Assembly (NCBI GenBank): GCA_049585195.1
Contig: JBAUZG010000263.1
Span: 1-24,461 of the forward strand
Reading direction: 5' to 3'
DNA from: KBS-96 sp049585195
GTDB lineage: Bacteria; Acidobacteriota; Terriglobia; Bryobacterales; Bryobacteraceae
Length of the DNA stretch: 24,461 bases
Part shown: in pieces, positions 6,150-16,103 of the stretch
Position numbering within the stretch: the first letter of the stretch is position 1
How the letters are laid out: each line of letters starts with the position of its first letter
Made by a program: the position numbers and the translations under genes
Notes under the pieces: generated by a model
The model's database searches: none
Told to the model about the DNA's origin: nothing
Seen by the model: only the letters and a program-made list of their open reading frames with translations

Positions 6150-7193
6150 GTGATCTCTGTCCGGGAATTGTCGCAATGGATTCGCGAAAACTTGATGCTT
6201 ACTCTGGCTGACGCCGTGTTCGATCGTGAGGACCCTGACTTGGTTCCCGCAGCCGGAGCGTGCATCACTTGCCTAAAACGCACGGGAGCTAATACCGCCT
6301 TATTCGATGATTTCTTTCAGGATGATCGCTGCCTTTCGGCTTCATGTTTTCGCGAAAAGGTGGACGCGCACATCGCACGCCAGAAGCAGAACATTGACGG
6401 ACTGGTCCAGATCACACGTGCCTACTACACCAACAGCAAGGGAGAAGAGCAAGTACTGACGCGCAATGAGTACACCGTCATCGAGCCAGACACGGAAAAG
6501 GATGCCGAAGGCCGCGAGAATCCGCCGTGCGCCAAGGCAACCAACGCCATTGTCGTCGAGGGGCCCGGACAGCGCAGCGAGATTGTTAAAGTGTGTGCTG
6601 ATCCTGATTGCGAAGTGCACGGCACACCGAACCACCGGGTCGACCAGAACGCGGCGGTACAACAGCGTGAGGAGGAATGGCAACGTCGCCAGCAGGAGAG
6701 CGAAAAGAATCGTGAGAACAACCGCCGTCTCCTAGATGGGGTTCTCGCAAAGGTTCCGAAGACTCTCGCCCGCGCCGATTACGAGATGCTTCTGTTCGCG
6801 GCAATTGATCGCCTCGATTACGAAGATTGGGATGCGCTAACCGAACGGTACAAGATCGACACCGACAAGGTTCGTGAACCCGACGGCGCCACCTTTGAAC
6901 TACGCAAGAAGGCGCAAGCCGCGACTGACCATCAACTCAACCGCATGCTGGTTGAAATTGCTTTACTGCCATCCGGTTATTCCGATGAAAAGCTGGAGGC
7001 AAGCGACCCGCTTGCCAGCGCAGCCCGACGTTATGACTTCTCGCTCACCGCGAATAAGCCCGCGACCCCCAAAGCCGCGAAATGCGCAACGAATGCTCAG
7101 GCAACTGCTGCGAAGACCCGCAAAGCCAAGGCGACGCAAGTAAACAAAAATTCTGCTGCCAAGAAGACGGCGCAAAAGGGAGGAGCGGCTTAG
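6150..7193 (+). pseudogene. parB: ParB-family partition protein, C-terminal part after the amber codon
   Basis: This is the continuation of the same frame as 5556-6095; GTG 6150 is merely the first start-like codon after the amber stop, and the homologous sequence already begins at 6096. The part has a Cys cluster (CITC near residue 38, then RCLSASC near 63-69) and a second one (VCADPDCEVHG), suggesting a zinc-binding fold. A charged coiled-coil stretch (QREEEWQRRQQESEKNRENN) follows, then a helical domain. The Ala/Lys-rich tail at about residues 300-347 is probably a nonspecific DNA-binding tail. This long C-terminal extension is characteristic of ParB-like proteins of plasmids and integrative elements, which reach ~550 residues; read through, this gene would give 545. 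Separate translation from GTG 6150 is possible, but no ribosome-binding site is clear. Confidence 0.8.
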
Positions 7194-7315
7194 GCCGCTC
7201 TCTCCGAATCCTCAGGTGACGGACACCGGGCAACAAATCGGAGTGACACAATTTGATAAGGCAATACGAGATGTATTAAGACGGCGAACCTTCCTGGATC
7301 AATGACGGTAACTGC
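7194..7315. other. Spacer between parB and the GHKL-ATPase gene
   Basis: The 122-bp stretch has no gene and no clear terminator. The ATG at 7302 opens only five codons before TGA 7317-7319. Confidence 0.4.
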
Positions 7316-8705
7316 GTGAGGGAATTTTGACCTCAATATCGAGAAAGTCCTGGAAGATTGGGGCGTCAGTCACGGGCTGCGTGAAGTAATCGCAAACGCA
7401 CTCGATGAACAAGCGCTCACGAAGACGCAGGAAATCGAAATATTTAAGGATAAGACGGGTCGGTGGCACATTCGGGACTACGGGCGGGGTCTTAAATACG
7501 AGCACCTCACGCAGAAGGAGAACCAGGAAAAGCAGTCGCACCCTGACCTTGTGGTGGGGAAATTCGGTGTTGGCCTTAAGGATGCGCTTGCGACCTTTGA
7601 CCGCCGTGAGGTCAAGGTTTTCATGAAATCGAGACACGGCGATATCACGATCGCGAAATCGAGCAAACACGGCTTCGATGACATCACGACGCGGCATGCT
7701 GTAATCAGCGACCCTTCCCAGCCGGGGCTTGTCGGCACAGACTTCACCTTCGAGGGCGTTACCGATGAGGAAATCGAGGCGGCCAAAGATTTCTTCCTGC
7801 GTTTTTCTGGTGACAAACCTATCGAAACGAATGTGTACGGCCAGGTTCTCGACAAAGGCGCAGGGAAAGTCGCGCGCATTTACATCACGGGTTTACGGGT
7901 CGCCGAGGAAGAGAACTTTCTGTGCAGCTACAACATCACCAGCGTGAACGCCGCCATTAGGAAGGCTCTCAACCGCGAGCGCACGAATGTTGGGAGAACC
8001 GCTTATACTGAACGCGTCAAAGCCATTCTCCTCGGCTGTAAGCACCAACAAATTGCCCAGCTTCTGGTGAACGATCTTAAGAACTATGAAGCCGGCAAAA
8101 CGCACGACGAACTCACCTGGATCGATGTCCAAGTGCACGCTTGCAAGCTACTAAACTCTTCCGGCGAGGTTATCTTCCTCACGCCAGCAGAGCTGATTGA
8201 TGCCAAGGACATGGTCGATCACGCACAGAAAGATGGCTACACTGTTGTCGCGATCCCTGAAAGTGTCAAAGCCAAAATCCACGACCTCACAGACGACCAA
8301 GGGAAGCCCATCCGTGACCTCCATCTCTACGCGACAGAATGGAATCAAAGCTTCAAATTCCAGTTCGTCAACGAGAAGGATCTCACAAGAAAGGAGCGCG
8401 ACATCTTCAGACAGACGGACACAATTTTCAAGCTCGTCGGCGGGAAGCCAAGAGTCATCAAGGAGATTCTAATCTCAAGCACCATGCGAACTGAAGCCGG
8501 CAACCATCGCGAGGCCAATGGCATCTGGGAGGCCAACTCAGGTCGCATCATCATCAAACGTGACCAACTCAAGGACCTCGAAGCCTACGCTGGTACACTC
8601 TTGCACGAAATCGCACACGCCGCCAGTGGCGCAAGTGATGTCTCGGAAGAATTCGAAGGCGCGCTCACCCAACTTCTTGGGACATTAGCAAAAAACGCCC
8701 TGTAG
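7316..8705 (+). pseudogene. GHKL (Hsp90/histidine-kinase-like) ATPase fused to a C-terminal HExxH zincin; 5' end damaged
   Basis: The continuous frame from 7320 to TAG 8703-8705 starts GNFDLNIEKVLEDW. It then shows the GHKL N-box (LREVIANALDEQAL, 7377-7418), the G1 box DYGRGL (about 7476-7493) and the G2 glycine motif GKFGVGLKDALA (about 7557-7592). The C-terminus has HEIAH (8604-8618) followed by EEFEGAL, a metallopeptidase signature with a plausible third ligand. No ATG, GTG or TTG precedes the N-box in frame after TGA 7317. If one T of the TTTT run at 7325-7328 is removed, GTG 7316 reads into MREFDLNIEKVLEDW, a natural-looking start; alternatively TGA 7317 is a nonsense codon behind ATG 7302. 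A start at GTG 7551 would delete most of the ATP site. The function is unknown; genes like this accompany parB on mobile elements. Confidence 0.7.
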
Positions 8706-8743
8706 GAACAGCCCTGCGTCGAAGAGATGCCAGGTCGCCTACG

Positions 8744-11700
8744 CTAGCGGCGCCGGATCGCCCGGCCCAGATCCACCGCCCTCACGAACCCGCCGTCGCT
8801 ATCCGCGTGGATAGCGCTTCCCTTGGCAACCAGGGCACCCTTGACAAGGTAGTCGCTTGGCCGACACGTGAACACGAGAATCTGGAAACTGCGCGCCTTT
8901 TCAGCAAGCAAGGCGCGGAACCAGTCCATGCGGAGGTCGTCGCTCTGGACGAGCTGGTCGTCAAGGACAATCGTCGAACCCAAATACTCCGCCAGAGACA
9001 GGCGGTACAACGTTGACAACTGCTCCCGCGTGCCAACGGAGATCTGATCCGTCGGTCTAACCCCACCCGAGACTATAATTCCTTCTGTGGCCAATTGCGC
9101 GGTGAGTTGCACAGCCTCGTAGCGTCTCCGCGTCAAATCCCGGAAACGTCCTGCGATTGCCGGTCCGAGCGCCTGCCCAAGGTTGCTCGCCTGGGCGGCA
9201 TCGGCGTCCTTCATCTGCTCGAGGAGGAGCTTCCAGGCCTCATACTCCGCCTCGATTTCCCTCTCCTGCCTCGCTGCCAGATCGAAAGCCTCGGTTGCAT
9301 CCCGTAACCGCTCGCGGGCAACTGCGCCGCCAACTTGTTCGAGAGCACCATGCGCCCGCAGGAGCTGGTGCTCGATTCCTTCAAGCTCTGCCTTGAGAGC
9401 TGCCGCAGCGTTCCGGGCAGTGCTTACCTCCTCGTCGCTGACCACACGGTCAGGTACAGGAAGTGCTGCGTGAGATGTGATAGCCTCCCGGAGTCGCGCC
9501 TCGGCTGGGACTATATTCTCCGCGTCGCGCTGCTTTCGAAGTTGGACGAGCCGCCCATGTTCTGCCGCGTGGTTGGTCTTTGCAGTGGTCAGTTGTGCTT
9601 GCGCAGCCTCGACTCCCGCTGCGGCCTGTACGGCATTCGTGCGTGCGCCGCTCAATGCCTCATCGATGCGTCTTTTTCTCGCCTCGATTTCGCGCTCCAG
9701 GGAGGCGAACCGCACGGCAACCTCTTGTTTCTCGTGGTCGGCAGCGGCGAGAGCGGATCGAGCGGCAGTTAATGCCGCATCCACGCCCTCCGGAAAGCCT
9801 AACAATGCGTGATCCCGCGCGGCGATGGCCGCATCCAGCGCCTGTCTTGAATGCCTGACGCGCTCGTCCGTGAGCGTGCGGTCATTTCCGGTCTGATTAG
9901 CGGCCGCACGCGCCGTATCTGTCTCCTTCGAAAATTTCTCTCTCCTCTTCCGTAACCCAGCCACGGCATCAGCGCCAAGTTTCTTGAGATCGGCTGCCAG
10001 CGTATCGAGGCTTATCTCTCCGAGCGCAGTCCGGCACGACGCGGCACGGACTGTCGCTTCACGCAGCATCTCCGCCGCGCCATCAAACCCAGCGAGTTGG
10101 GTGCGGAGCGACTCCAATTCGGTGTCCTTCGCCCTTATGCTGGAGTCCAGTTCTTGCGCTTCCTCGCTCTTGGTATCCAGTCCGGCAAGGTCCGTCACGC
10201 CGGCGGCAACGAGATGCGGTGCTACCTCTCGACTCCAGCGATCTTCCAGATCCCTAGCTTTCGCCTGTGCTTCCCGACGGCCGCCGCGGACCTGCACGGT
10301 AGCGATATCGCCGATGCCGAGTTGGACCTCGGCCCTAGCTTCGATATCGACCGGTTGGGTGTTCGAGGCAACATTCACCTCCTGGCCGTCCTTCCGAACT
10401 CGCAGGTCAAAGCGCGACTTCGGCGTCACAGTAACTACAAGACCGACATCGAGGGTGCCGCGCGCCGCTGCGAGATCATGTGCGAGTCGTCGCATGGGGC
10501 CGAGCGCGCTAGCTGGTGGGACCATGATCGCGGCACGCTGACCCGCCAGCCTGGCCCGATCACTGGAGGCCGTCTCCAAGCGACCGTTGAGATCAGACTG
10601 GTTGTCGACGGTAGTCTGAGCCTCTGCGACCCGCTTGTCCGCGGCCTGGACGTCAAGAGCACGCTCAAGCACATCACAACGGCGAAGCTCCCCCTCTGCT
10701 GCTGCCAGTTGCGCCGCCGATTCCGAAACGGCTTCTGCGACGGTCCGAGCTTTTGTTTCCTGGTCTTGGAGGTCACGTTCCCCTATGTTTACCGCATAGA
10801 CAAGTTTCTGCGCGGCCTCGGCGGCATCGATCGTTTGGCGCGCTTCGAGCGCCGCCTGCTCCCCCGCTGACCTTCGCAGTTCGAGCTGTTGGCGAACAAC
10901 TGTGTCGGTAACACAGGAATCTAACCCCTCCGCGCGGGCTGCCTCTTCCGCTGTTTTGAGGGCAGAGTACGCCTCAGTCTGCCGGCCCTTCGCCGCATTC
11001 AGTGCCTGCTCAGCCTCGATGATCTTCTTGGCCAGATCCTCGGTTTTACGCTCCGCGTCTTCCGTTTCGGTTCCTATCCTCTGAATACGCTCCAAGTCTT
11101 CCTGCGCCAGCCGAACCTGTTCAGCGGCAACCGAGCGGCAGGCGGCCTGCGCGGCAAGGCGATCAAGATTTTCGGCGAGTTCCGCGGCTGCCGCCAAAGC
11201 TCCCTGTTTTTGTGCTCGCCGGTCGGTCAGATCCCGCAACTGCTTCTCCACGCCTTCCGAGTCGACCACAATCCGTTCAAACCTCTCCTTTTCATCGCGC
11301 GTTTCGTTCAGTCGTTCCGCAGCCGCCTTGAAAACGCTCCCCCTGGCGGTCTTCTTCGCGCCTTTGTCGGTATAGGCAGAGTCCCGACGCGCCTGGGTTT
11401 CTTTTAGCAACGCCACGAACAACGGGTCCTGGGCGACGGCCTGCAGCGCCGCAGCGATCTGTTCCCTACCACTAGCGGCCGAATCAGCCTGCAGACTGTT
11501 GCGAAGCACAGCTCCCACGTCCTCTTGCGGCGACAAGAGCGCCGTGGCGAGAAAACTTGTTGGAAGCCCCTTAGTGCCGCCCGTGCCACCGGGCTCCGGT
11601 ATGCCCCAATGCAGGATCTCCCGCAACCTCCCGTCCACCTTTCTCCCTCTCTCAACCTCATCGAAGTCGCGACCATTCCTCGATTCGTGCAGCACCGAAG

Positions 11701-11977
11701 AGCCGGTTTTACCGAACTGCTTGCGCACGCGCCAGATTCGTTGCGCTTCGGTTTCAAATGTCATCTCGACAGTGGGGTCGCCGGTGCCTGTCCACCCCAC
11801 ATACTGCTCGCTATGAGTCGATGTGTGCGGCAACAGCAAACCGAGACGGATTGCGGCTACCACGGTGGACTTGCCGAGATCATTAGGGCCGTACAGAACA
11901 TTGAGTCCGGGACCGAACTCGACCTCGACGCTTTCAATCGCGGCGAAACTGGTAATGCGCAGCTTGTGGACCCTCAT
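8744..11977 (-). CDS. SbcC/Rad50-like coiled-coil ATPase without a zinc hook
   Basis: The 1077-residue protein has an SMC/Rad50 head split by a long coiled coil. Walker A is GPNDLGKST (30-38). The ABC signature region is ISVGTREQLSTLYRLSLAEY (about 978-997), Walker B is TIVLDDQLV (about 1002-1010), and a D-loop follows (QSDD). Between them are Ala/Glu/Arg/Gln-rich helices. At the midpoint (about 495-575), where Rad50 and SbcC carry the CxxC zinc hook, there is a beta-rich domain (VGLVVTVTPKSRFDLRVRKD onward) and no CxxC anywhere in the protein. It should pair with the SbcD-like nuclease encoded just upstream, whose stop overlaps this ATG (ATGA, 11977-11974), to form an ATP-controlled exonuclease/endonuclease acting on DNA ends. 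It is closer in plan to YhaN-type ATPases than to classical SbcC. It is the last gene of the operon and converges on the GHKL gene 38 bp away. Confidence 0.85.
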   Translation of the reverse strand: MRVHKLRITSFAAIESVEVEFGPGLNVLYGPNDLGKSTVVAAIRLGLLLPHTSTHSEQYVGWTGTGDPTVEMTFETEAQRIWRVRKQFGKTGSSVLHESRNGRDFDEVERGRKVDGRLREILHWGIPEPGGTGGTKGLPTSFLATALLSPQEDVGAVLRNSLQADSAASGREQIAAALQAVAQDPLFVALLKETQARRDSAYTDKGAKKTARGSVFKAAAERLNETRDEKERFERIVVDSEGVEKQLRDLTDRRAQKQGALAAAAELAENLDRLAAQAACRSVAAEQVRLAQEDLERIQRIGTETEDAERKTEDLAKKIIEAEQALNAAKGRQTEAYSALKTAEEAARAEGLDSCVTDTVVRQQLELRRSAGEQAALEARQTIDAAEAAQKLVYAVNIGERDLQDQETKARTVAEAVSESAAQLAAAEGELRRCDVLERALDVQAADKRVAEAQTTVDNQSDLNGRLETASSDRARLAGQRAAIMVPPASALGPMRRLAHDLAAARGTLDVGLVVTVTPKSRFDLRVRKDGQEVNVASNTQPVDIEARAEVQLGIGDIATVQVRGGRREAQAKARDLEDRWSREVAPHLVAAGVTDLAGLDTKSEEAQELDSSIRAKDTELESLRTQLAGFDGAAEMLREATVRAASCRTALGEISLDTLAADLKKLGADAVAGLRKRREKFSKETDTARAAANQTGNDRTLTDERVRHSRQALDAAIAARDHALLGFPEGVDAALTAARSALAAADHEKQEVAVRFASLEREIEARKRRIDEALSGARTNAVQAAAGVEAAQAQLTTAKTNHAAEHGRLVQLRKQRDAENIVPAEARLREAITSHAALPVPDRVVSDEEVSTARNAAAALKAELEGIEHQLLRAHGALEQVGGAVARERLRDATEAFDLAARQEREIEAEYEAWKLLLEQMKDADAAQASNLGQALGPAIAGRFRDLTRRRYEAVQLTAQLATEGIIVSGGVRPTDQISVGTREQLSTLYRLSLAEYLGSTIVLDDQLVQSDDLRMDWFRALLAEKARSFQILVFTCRPSDYLVKGALVAKGSAIHADSDGGFVRAVDLGRAIRRR

Positions 11978-13134
11978 ACGTCGCGCCCGCCGATCGCCTC
12001 GTGGCTCTGCAGCAGCTTGTAAAGATGGGCGAGTGCTCGCGTTGCCCGCGATTTTTCGGATTCGTCGATCGCGTCGCCGACGAGTCGGTCAAGACGCGCA
12101 ACTGTGTCTTTAAGAACGGGCGGAAGGTCCTCTGGAAAGGCATTCCCGGACCCGGCCTGTAATCGCAGGTTGTCCAGATCTTCTAGGAGGACGCCGACGC
12201 GGCCATGCGTCGCGTTCGTCCCGTGCAGATCGCGGAGTATCCGCTCGACTTCGCTTTCCTCGGAAAGAGACACGGTCATGTCGAGATGCAATCGGACGAC
12301 ATGGCGATCGAGGTCGGGCCTGGTCAATAAACCGCGCAGTTCGTTCATGTCGCGGCAGCGAACGTCTATCCACCGCCAGAAGGCCACTGTCTCAGCATCG
12401 ACGCGCGGACGTAGCCCACGCCGAAACAAAGCCACGAGCGCGACCTTTCCTGCGCCGGCGTCGTCAAAGCTCGTCGGCTCCGGCGCGCCTGGATATACCG
12501 TCGGCACAGGCAAATTCTCAGTGACATCACGGAAGGAATGTGTGTCGCCGATCGCGAGATAATCCAGCCCTCGCAGAATGCCCGCGTCTCGGCGAATCGG
12601 AAAATTCGTTTGATACCCCTCAATGTCAAACGTGGACCCGTGAACGCAACCAATTCGCAGCCGTTCGTCGCCCGGCTCGCGTGCCGGGAGGTCCATGGCG
12701 AGATCGTTCTCCCCCGCCTTCGAGCGGCATGGCCGCGCATATAACACCGCTTGGGGCGAAATCTCATGTGTGAAATCGTCGCGGTCGATGACATGCACCC
12801 ATTGCGGCAGTCTCGCTCGAAAGGGGTGACCGGGCGCCCAAACCGATTCTGGTGTTAGGGGGTCATGATTGCCGGGAACGAGAAAAACGGGCGGGTGCTG
12901 GCTGCCGCGCCCCTGGAAGGTTCTTGCCAGCCCCTCCCAGAAATCCGGGCCGGGATCAGGGTCGTCGAAGATATCACCTACGCACAGGACCGCATTTACC
13001 GCGTTCCGGCGCGCGACATCTAGGATTCTGCCAACTACATCCATTCGGGCACGCGATAACTTCTTTTGTCCTTCCTCCGGGAATGATGGAAAGCGCCGTC
13101 CGAGATGCCAATCGGCGGTGTGCAGAAGCCTCAC
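11974..13134 (-). CDS. SbcD/Mre11-like metallophosphoesterase (DNA exonuclease subunit)
   Basis: All metallophosphoesterase ligand motifs are present. From the proposed start they are HTADWH (D8, H10), GDIFD (D54), PGNHD (N90, H91), CVHG (H165) and GDTH (D196, H198). The length (386 residues) suits SbcD/YhaO-type nucleases. A longer frame opens at ATG 13236, but its first 34 residues overlap the helicase gene by more than 100 bp and look unlike a protein start. GTG 13134-13132 overlaps the helicase TGA (GTGA) and starts just before the conserved VRLLHTADWH, so I chose it; GTG 13137 is equally possible. The downstream gene encodes the SbcC-like ATPase with a 4-bp overlap. Together they should form an Mn-dependent nuclease complex; the SNF2 enzyme upstream may feed or remodel its substrate. 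Confidence 0.88.
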   Translation of the reverse strand: MRLLHTADWHLGRRFPSFPEEGQKKLSRARMDVVGRILDVARRNAVNAVLCVGDIFDDPDPGPDFWEGLARTFQGRGSQHPPVFLVPGNHDPLTPESVWAPGHPFRARLPQWVHVIDRDDFTHEISPQAVLYARPCRSKAGENDLAMDLPAREPGDERLRIGCVHGSTFDIEGYQTNFPIRRDAGILRGLDYLAIGDTHSFRDVTENLPVPTVYPGAPEPTSFDDAGAGKVALVALFRRGLRPRVDAETVAFWRWIDVRCRDMNELRGLLTRPDLDRHVVRLHLDMTVSLSEESEVERILRDLHGTNATHGRVGVLLEDLDNLRLQAGSGNAFPEDLPPVLKDTVARLDRLVGDAIDESEKSRATRALAHLYKLLQSHEAIGGRDV

Positions 13135-16103
13135 CACGACGTCCCCGGGTTCGGTGCCAGGATCTGAAATATCGACTGGAATAGCCGAGTCACGGCCGGC
13201 GTCCGGTAACGAAGCTCGTGATATTCGTCGCGCCATTTTCTATAAACCTCGTCCTCCCTCGATTCCAATGCGCTAATACGGCGTTCCAGACTGTCGTCCC
13301 TCGTGGCCAGCCGGACGATCTCAGCCTCAACACGATCTCGGGCAGTGGAACCGACAACTTCGTCGCGCCGCGCTCGCGCCGTGTGCAGCTTTTCGGCGAT
13401 GCTCGCGCGCTCGCGGCGGCACACCAGGATTTTGTCCTCGACGAAGCGTTCAAGCTGGCCGATCGCCTGCTCGAAATGCTTCTGCTCGCCTTCCTCGACC
13501 TGTCGTTGGTTCACGAACACGGCTTCGTCGACGGCATCATCGAGCCATTGCGTATCCATTACACCGTTGGGAGTTGGCCCCTCGGTCGCCTTCAAGTACA
13601 TAAGCTGTGCGGCGAGCGAGGAATCGATCGGCGCACCGTCAACCACCGCCGCCGCCACGAGTCGCTGGGCAGGCTCAAAACCGGCGTAGTCGACCCTGAC
13701 CACACGGATGACACCGGCCTTGCCTGCCAGAGCCAAAAGCTCCGGCGACGAGCCTACGGAGAGGTGCAGCGTCAGCGAACCGCCGCCAGCCCAAGCTCGG
13801 CCATGATCGATCGCGACGCGGACGAGTGGATGGACAAGATTCAACGACTGGGCATTCGTCAACCCCCGCGCATCGCCAGTCGCGAACCGCCGCCCCTCCC
13901 CGACTTCGTTGGGCAGCACGGCGTCCGGCGCGATATCAAACACCACTCGCCCGGCCTCGTCGGAACGCTGATATTTGACTTCGCAGGCGCTTAGGTATCC
14001 ATCTACAAGCTCGGCAATGTCCTTATCGAGGCCGGCCAGGCTTCCGGGCAGTTCCTCGCGTAATCGCTTGAATACTCTGCGCACGTTTTCGTCAAATCGT
14101 GACTCGATAATTTGGGATGTCCGCTCATATTCCTTCTCGAACGCCTCGCGCCGCTCCGCGATCTTGTCGCGGAGAGCGGCGATTTCGCGCGTGACCTCGT
14201 CAAGTGTACGGGAGCGGCTGTAGATACTGCGAAGATCGCTCTCGAATTCAACCGAGAGCGCCGACACCATAAGTTCCGGGGCGTCGGTCCGTGGTTCGTG
14301 CAAAACGTGGTCCGACGCATCGAGTACTCTGCCGAACAAATCGAGCTTCTCGCTCAGAATCTCGAAAGTGAGCTTATGGGCTTCGTTGTCGCTGGCAATG
14401 AAGTTGACCACGGTGACATCGTGCTGTTGGCTGTAGCGATGGCAACGGCCGATACGCTGCTCGATGCGCTGTGGGTTCCACGGCAGATCGTAGTTGATGA
14501 CCGTATCACAGAACTGCAGGTTCAACCCTTTTGCGCCCGCTTCCGTGCATATCAGGACCCTTGAACGCGTGCGGAACTCGTGCACGAGCGCTAGGCGCAG
14601 AGCAACCTCACGGCTCGGCTTGGTTCCCGGCGCGAACTGTGCGCCCTCCTCCTGTTTCCATCGCGCGAGCGCTTGCAGCCCGCGCTCGTGATCGTTGACG
14701 CCGCGGAATAGCGTAATTTCCTCATCGTTGAGCCCGATGTCGCGCAGCAGCTTCAGCAAGTATTCCTGTGTCGTGATGGACTCCGTGAACACGACAGCCT
14801 TGCCGCTTCCGCGTCCTTTCCGCGCAAGGTCAAAAATGACCTTGATTGCCTCCTGGAAAGAACGCGCCTTCGCATCGTTCGGAAGTGATCGTGCACGGCT
14901 TACGAAACTTTCGACGCGAGCGAGCTCGGCGGCAAGAGCCGCACGATCGATCGGCGGGTTGGATTCCTCCGAAGAGTCTTCGATTTCGTCTTCATCCTCA
15001 AGGTCGCGAAGCACGCTGGTGATGGTATCCTCGGCACCTAATCCCTGCTGCAACCGCCGCAGGCGGGCGGCGACATTCTCCAGGCTCGCGCCCAGGGCCG
15101 ATATAGAGGAAGCCATGCGCCGGTGAAATCCGATCAGCAGCAGCCGCCTTTGCCGACCCGAAAACGCGAACAGCGACGGCTCAAGAAGGTATTCGGTCAC
15201 GTCATCGTAGAGCGAACGCTCGGCGTCGCTCATCGCATATTCGTAGAGTCGGCACCGCCGTTGCGTGAAGGGCCGGTCGAGAAATTCTTGGGCCTGGCGC
15301 CGCAAGGTCCTCCGTTGAACCATCGCAAGACGACGTTTGAGCTCGTGCTCCTGGCCGGGAAACAAGGTTCGGTCGTCGTCGGAACAAAACACCTTGCGGA
15401 ATGTCGCGATGTCCCCGAGTAGCGTTCCCGTCGGTTCGACATACTGAACCAGGCCCCATAATTCAGCGAGCGAGTTCTGCATCGGCGTAGCCGTGAGCAG
15501 CAGGACCGGCGTCGACCGCAAAAAGCCTCGCACACGATGCGCCATCAATGCCTCGTCCGAGGTTTCATCGTAGATGCCGTCCCGCCCGTATCTCTTGTGC
15601 AACCCGGCGAAGATCTCGTGCGCTTCGTCGATTACGGCGAGATCGAATGGAGGAGCCGCACCGAGCGGCGTTGCACCTCGCTCGCTACCGGCAAATTCCC
15701 GGCCGACCAGATACACGCCAGGAGCAAAGAAATTCGTGTCGTTCTCTCGCGCCTGAATGCCGAAGAGGTTTAGAAGCTCGTTCTGCCACTGCCCGATAAG
15801 CGACTTCGGCACGATCAGCAGGATGCGCTGCGCGCCTTCCGCGCGGGTTTGAGCTATAACCAAGCCGGCCTCGATCGTCTTTCCGAGGCCAACCTCGTCC
15901 GCGAGGATGCAACCGCCTTCGCGCAGACGGCGGACCGCAAAAATTACGGCGTCAATCTGGTGAGGGTTGGGATCAATGCGCGCCTGGCGCTGCGCCGCGG
16001 CATAGCGCTCTCGCTCATCCGGTCGCCGTATGCGGACGAGGTCCTCGGCGAGAATCCGCTGGTTGAACGCGTGCATATATAAGGTTGCGGTCGGCCTTAA
16101 CAC
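13131..16103 (-). CDS. SNF2/RapA-like DNA translocase (DEAH-type helicase)
   Basis: This is a 990-residue superfamily-2 SNF2 ATPase. Motif I is ADEVGLGKT (68-76), motif Ia is IVPKSLIGQW (97-106), motif II is DEAH (159-162) and motif III is LTATPMQN (203-210). In the second RecA domain are VVFTES (437-442), motif V (LICTEAGAKGLNLQ, 517-530) and motif VI (QRIEQRIGRCHRYSQ, 545-559). A very acidic linker (EDEDEIEDSSEES, about 369-381) separates the lobes. Coiled coils follow at about 640-700 and near the C-terminus. It resembles RapA-type helicases, which strip proteins from DNA by ATP-driven translocation. The start is either GTG 16103 or ATG 16076 (residue 10); the latter begins right at conserved-looking sequence. 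It is the first gene of the tightly coupled trio. The 221-bp gap upstream could hold a promoter. Confidence 0.88.
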   Translation of the reverse strand: MLRPTATLYMHAFNQRILAEDLVRIRRPDERERYAAAQRQARIDPNPHQIDAVIFAVRRLREGGCILADEVGLGKTIEAGLVIAQTRAEGAQRILLIVPKSLIGQWQNELLNLFGIQARENDTNFFAPGVYLVGREFAGSERGATPLGAAPPFDLAVIDEAHEIFAGLHKRYGRDGIYDETSDEALMAHRVRGFLRSTPVLLLTATPMQNSLAELWGLVQYVEPTGTLLGDIATFRKVFCSDDDRTLFPGQEHELKRRLAMVQRRTLRRQAQEFLDRPFTQRRCRLYEYAMSDAERSLYDDVTEYLLEPSLFAFSGRQRRLLLIGFHRRMASSISALGASLENVAARLRRLQQGLGAEDTITSVLRDLEDEDEIEDSSEESNPPIDRAALAAELARVESFVSRARSLPNDAKARSFQEAIKVIFDLARKGRGSGKAVVFTESITTQEYLLKLLRDIGLNDEEITLFRGVNDHERGLQALARWKQEEGAQFAPGTKPSREVALRLALVHEFRTRSRVLICTEAGAKGLNLQFCDTVINYDLPWNPQRIEQRIGRCHRYSQQHDVTVVNFIASDNEAHKLTFEILSEKLDLFGRVLDASDHVLHEPRTDAPELMVSALSVEFESDLRSIYSRSRTLDEVTREIAALRDKIAERREAFEKEYERTSQIIESRFDENVRRVFKRLREELPGSLAGLDKDIAELVDGYLSACEVKYQRSDEAGRVVFDIAPDAVLPNEVGEGRRFATGDARGLTNAQSLNLVHPLVRVAIDHGRAWAGGGSLTLHLSVGSSPELLALAGKAGVIRVVRVDYAGFEPAQRLVAAAVVDGAPIDSSLAAQLMYLKATEGPTPNGVMDTQWLDDAVDEAVFVNQRQVEEGEQKHFEQAIGQLERFVEDKILVCRRERASIAEKLHTARARRDEVVGSTARDRVEAEIVRLATRDDSLERRISALESREDEVYRKWRDEYHELRYRTPAVTRLFQSIFQILAPNPGTSW

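Noticed and set aside
8690..8743. Possible terminator for the SbcC-like operon
   Set aside because: On the minus strand only a 4-bp stem (CTGT/ACAG) precedes GGGCGTTTTTT; too weak to call and it lies inside the convergent gene.
9984..10541. Long plus-strand frames opposite the SbcC-like, SbcD-like and SNF2 genes
   Set aside because: Ser/Arg/Ala-rich mirror frames typical of the antisense of GC-rich coding DNA; no motifs.
13135..13236. Extended N-terminus of the SbcD-like protein from ATG 13236
   Set aside because: Needs a >100-bp overlap with the SNF2 gene and adds 34 residues before the conserved VRLLHTADWH start; GTG 13134 with a GTGA overlap fits better.
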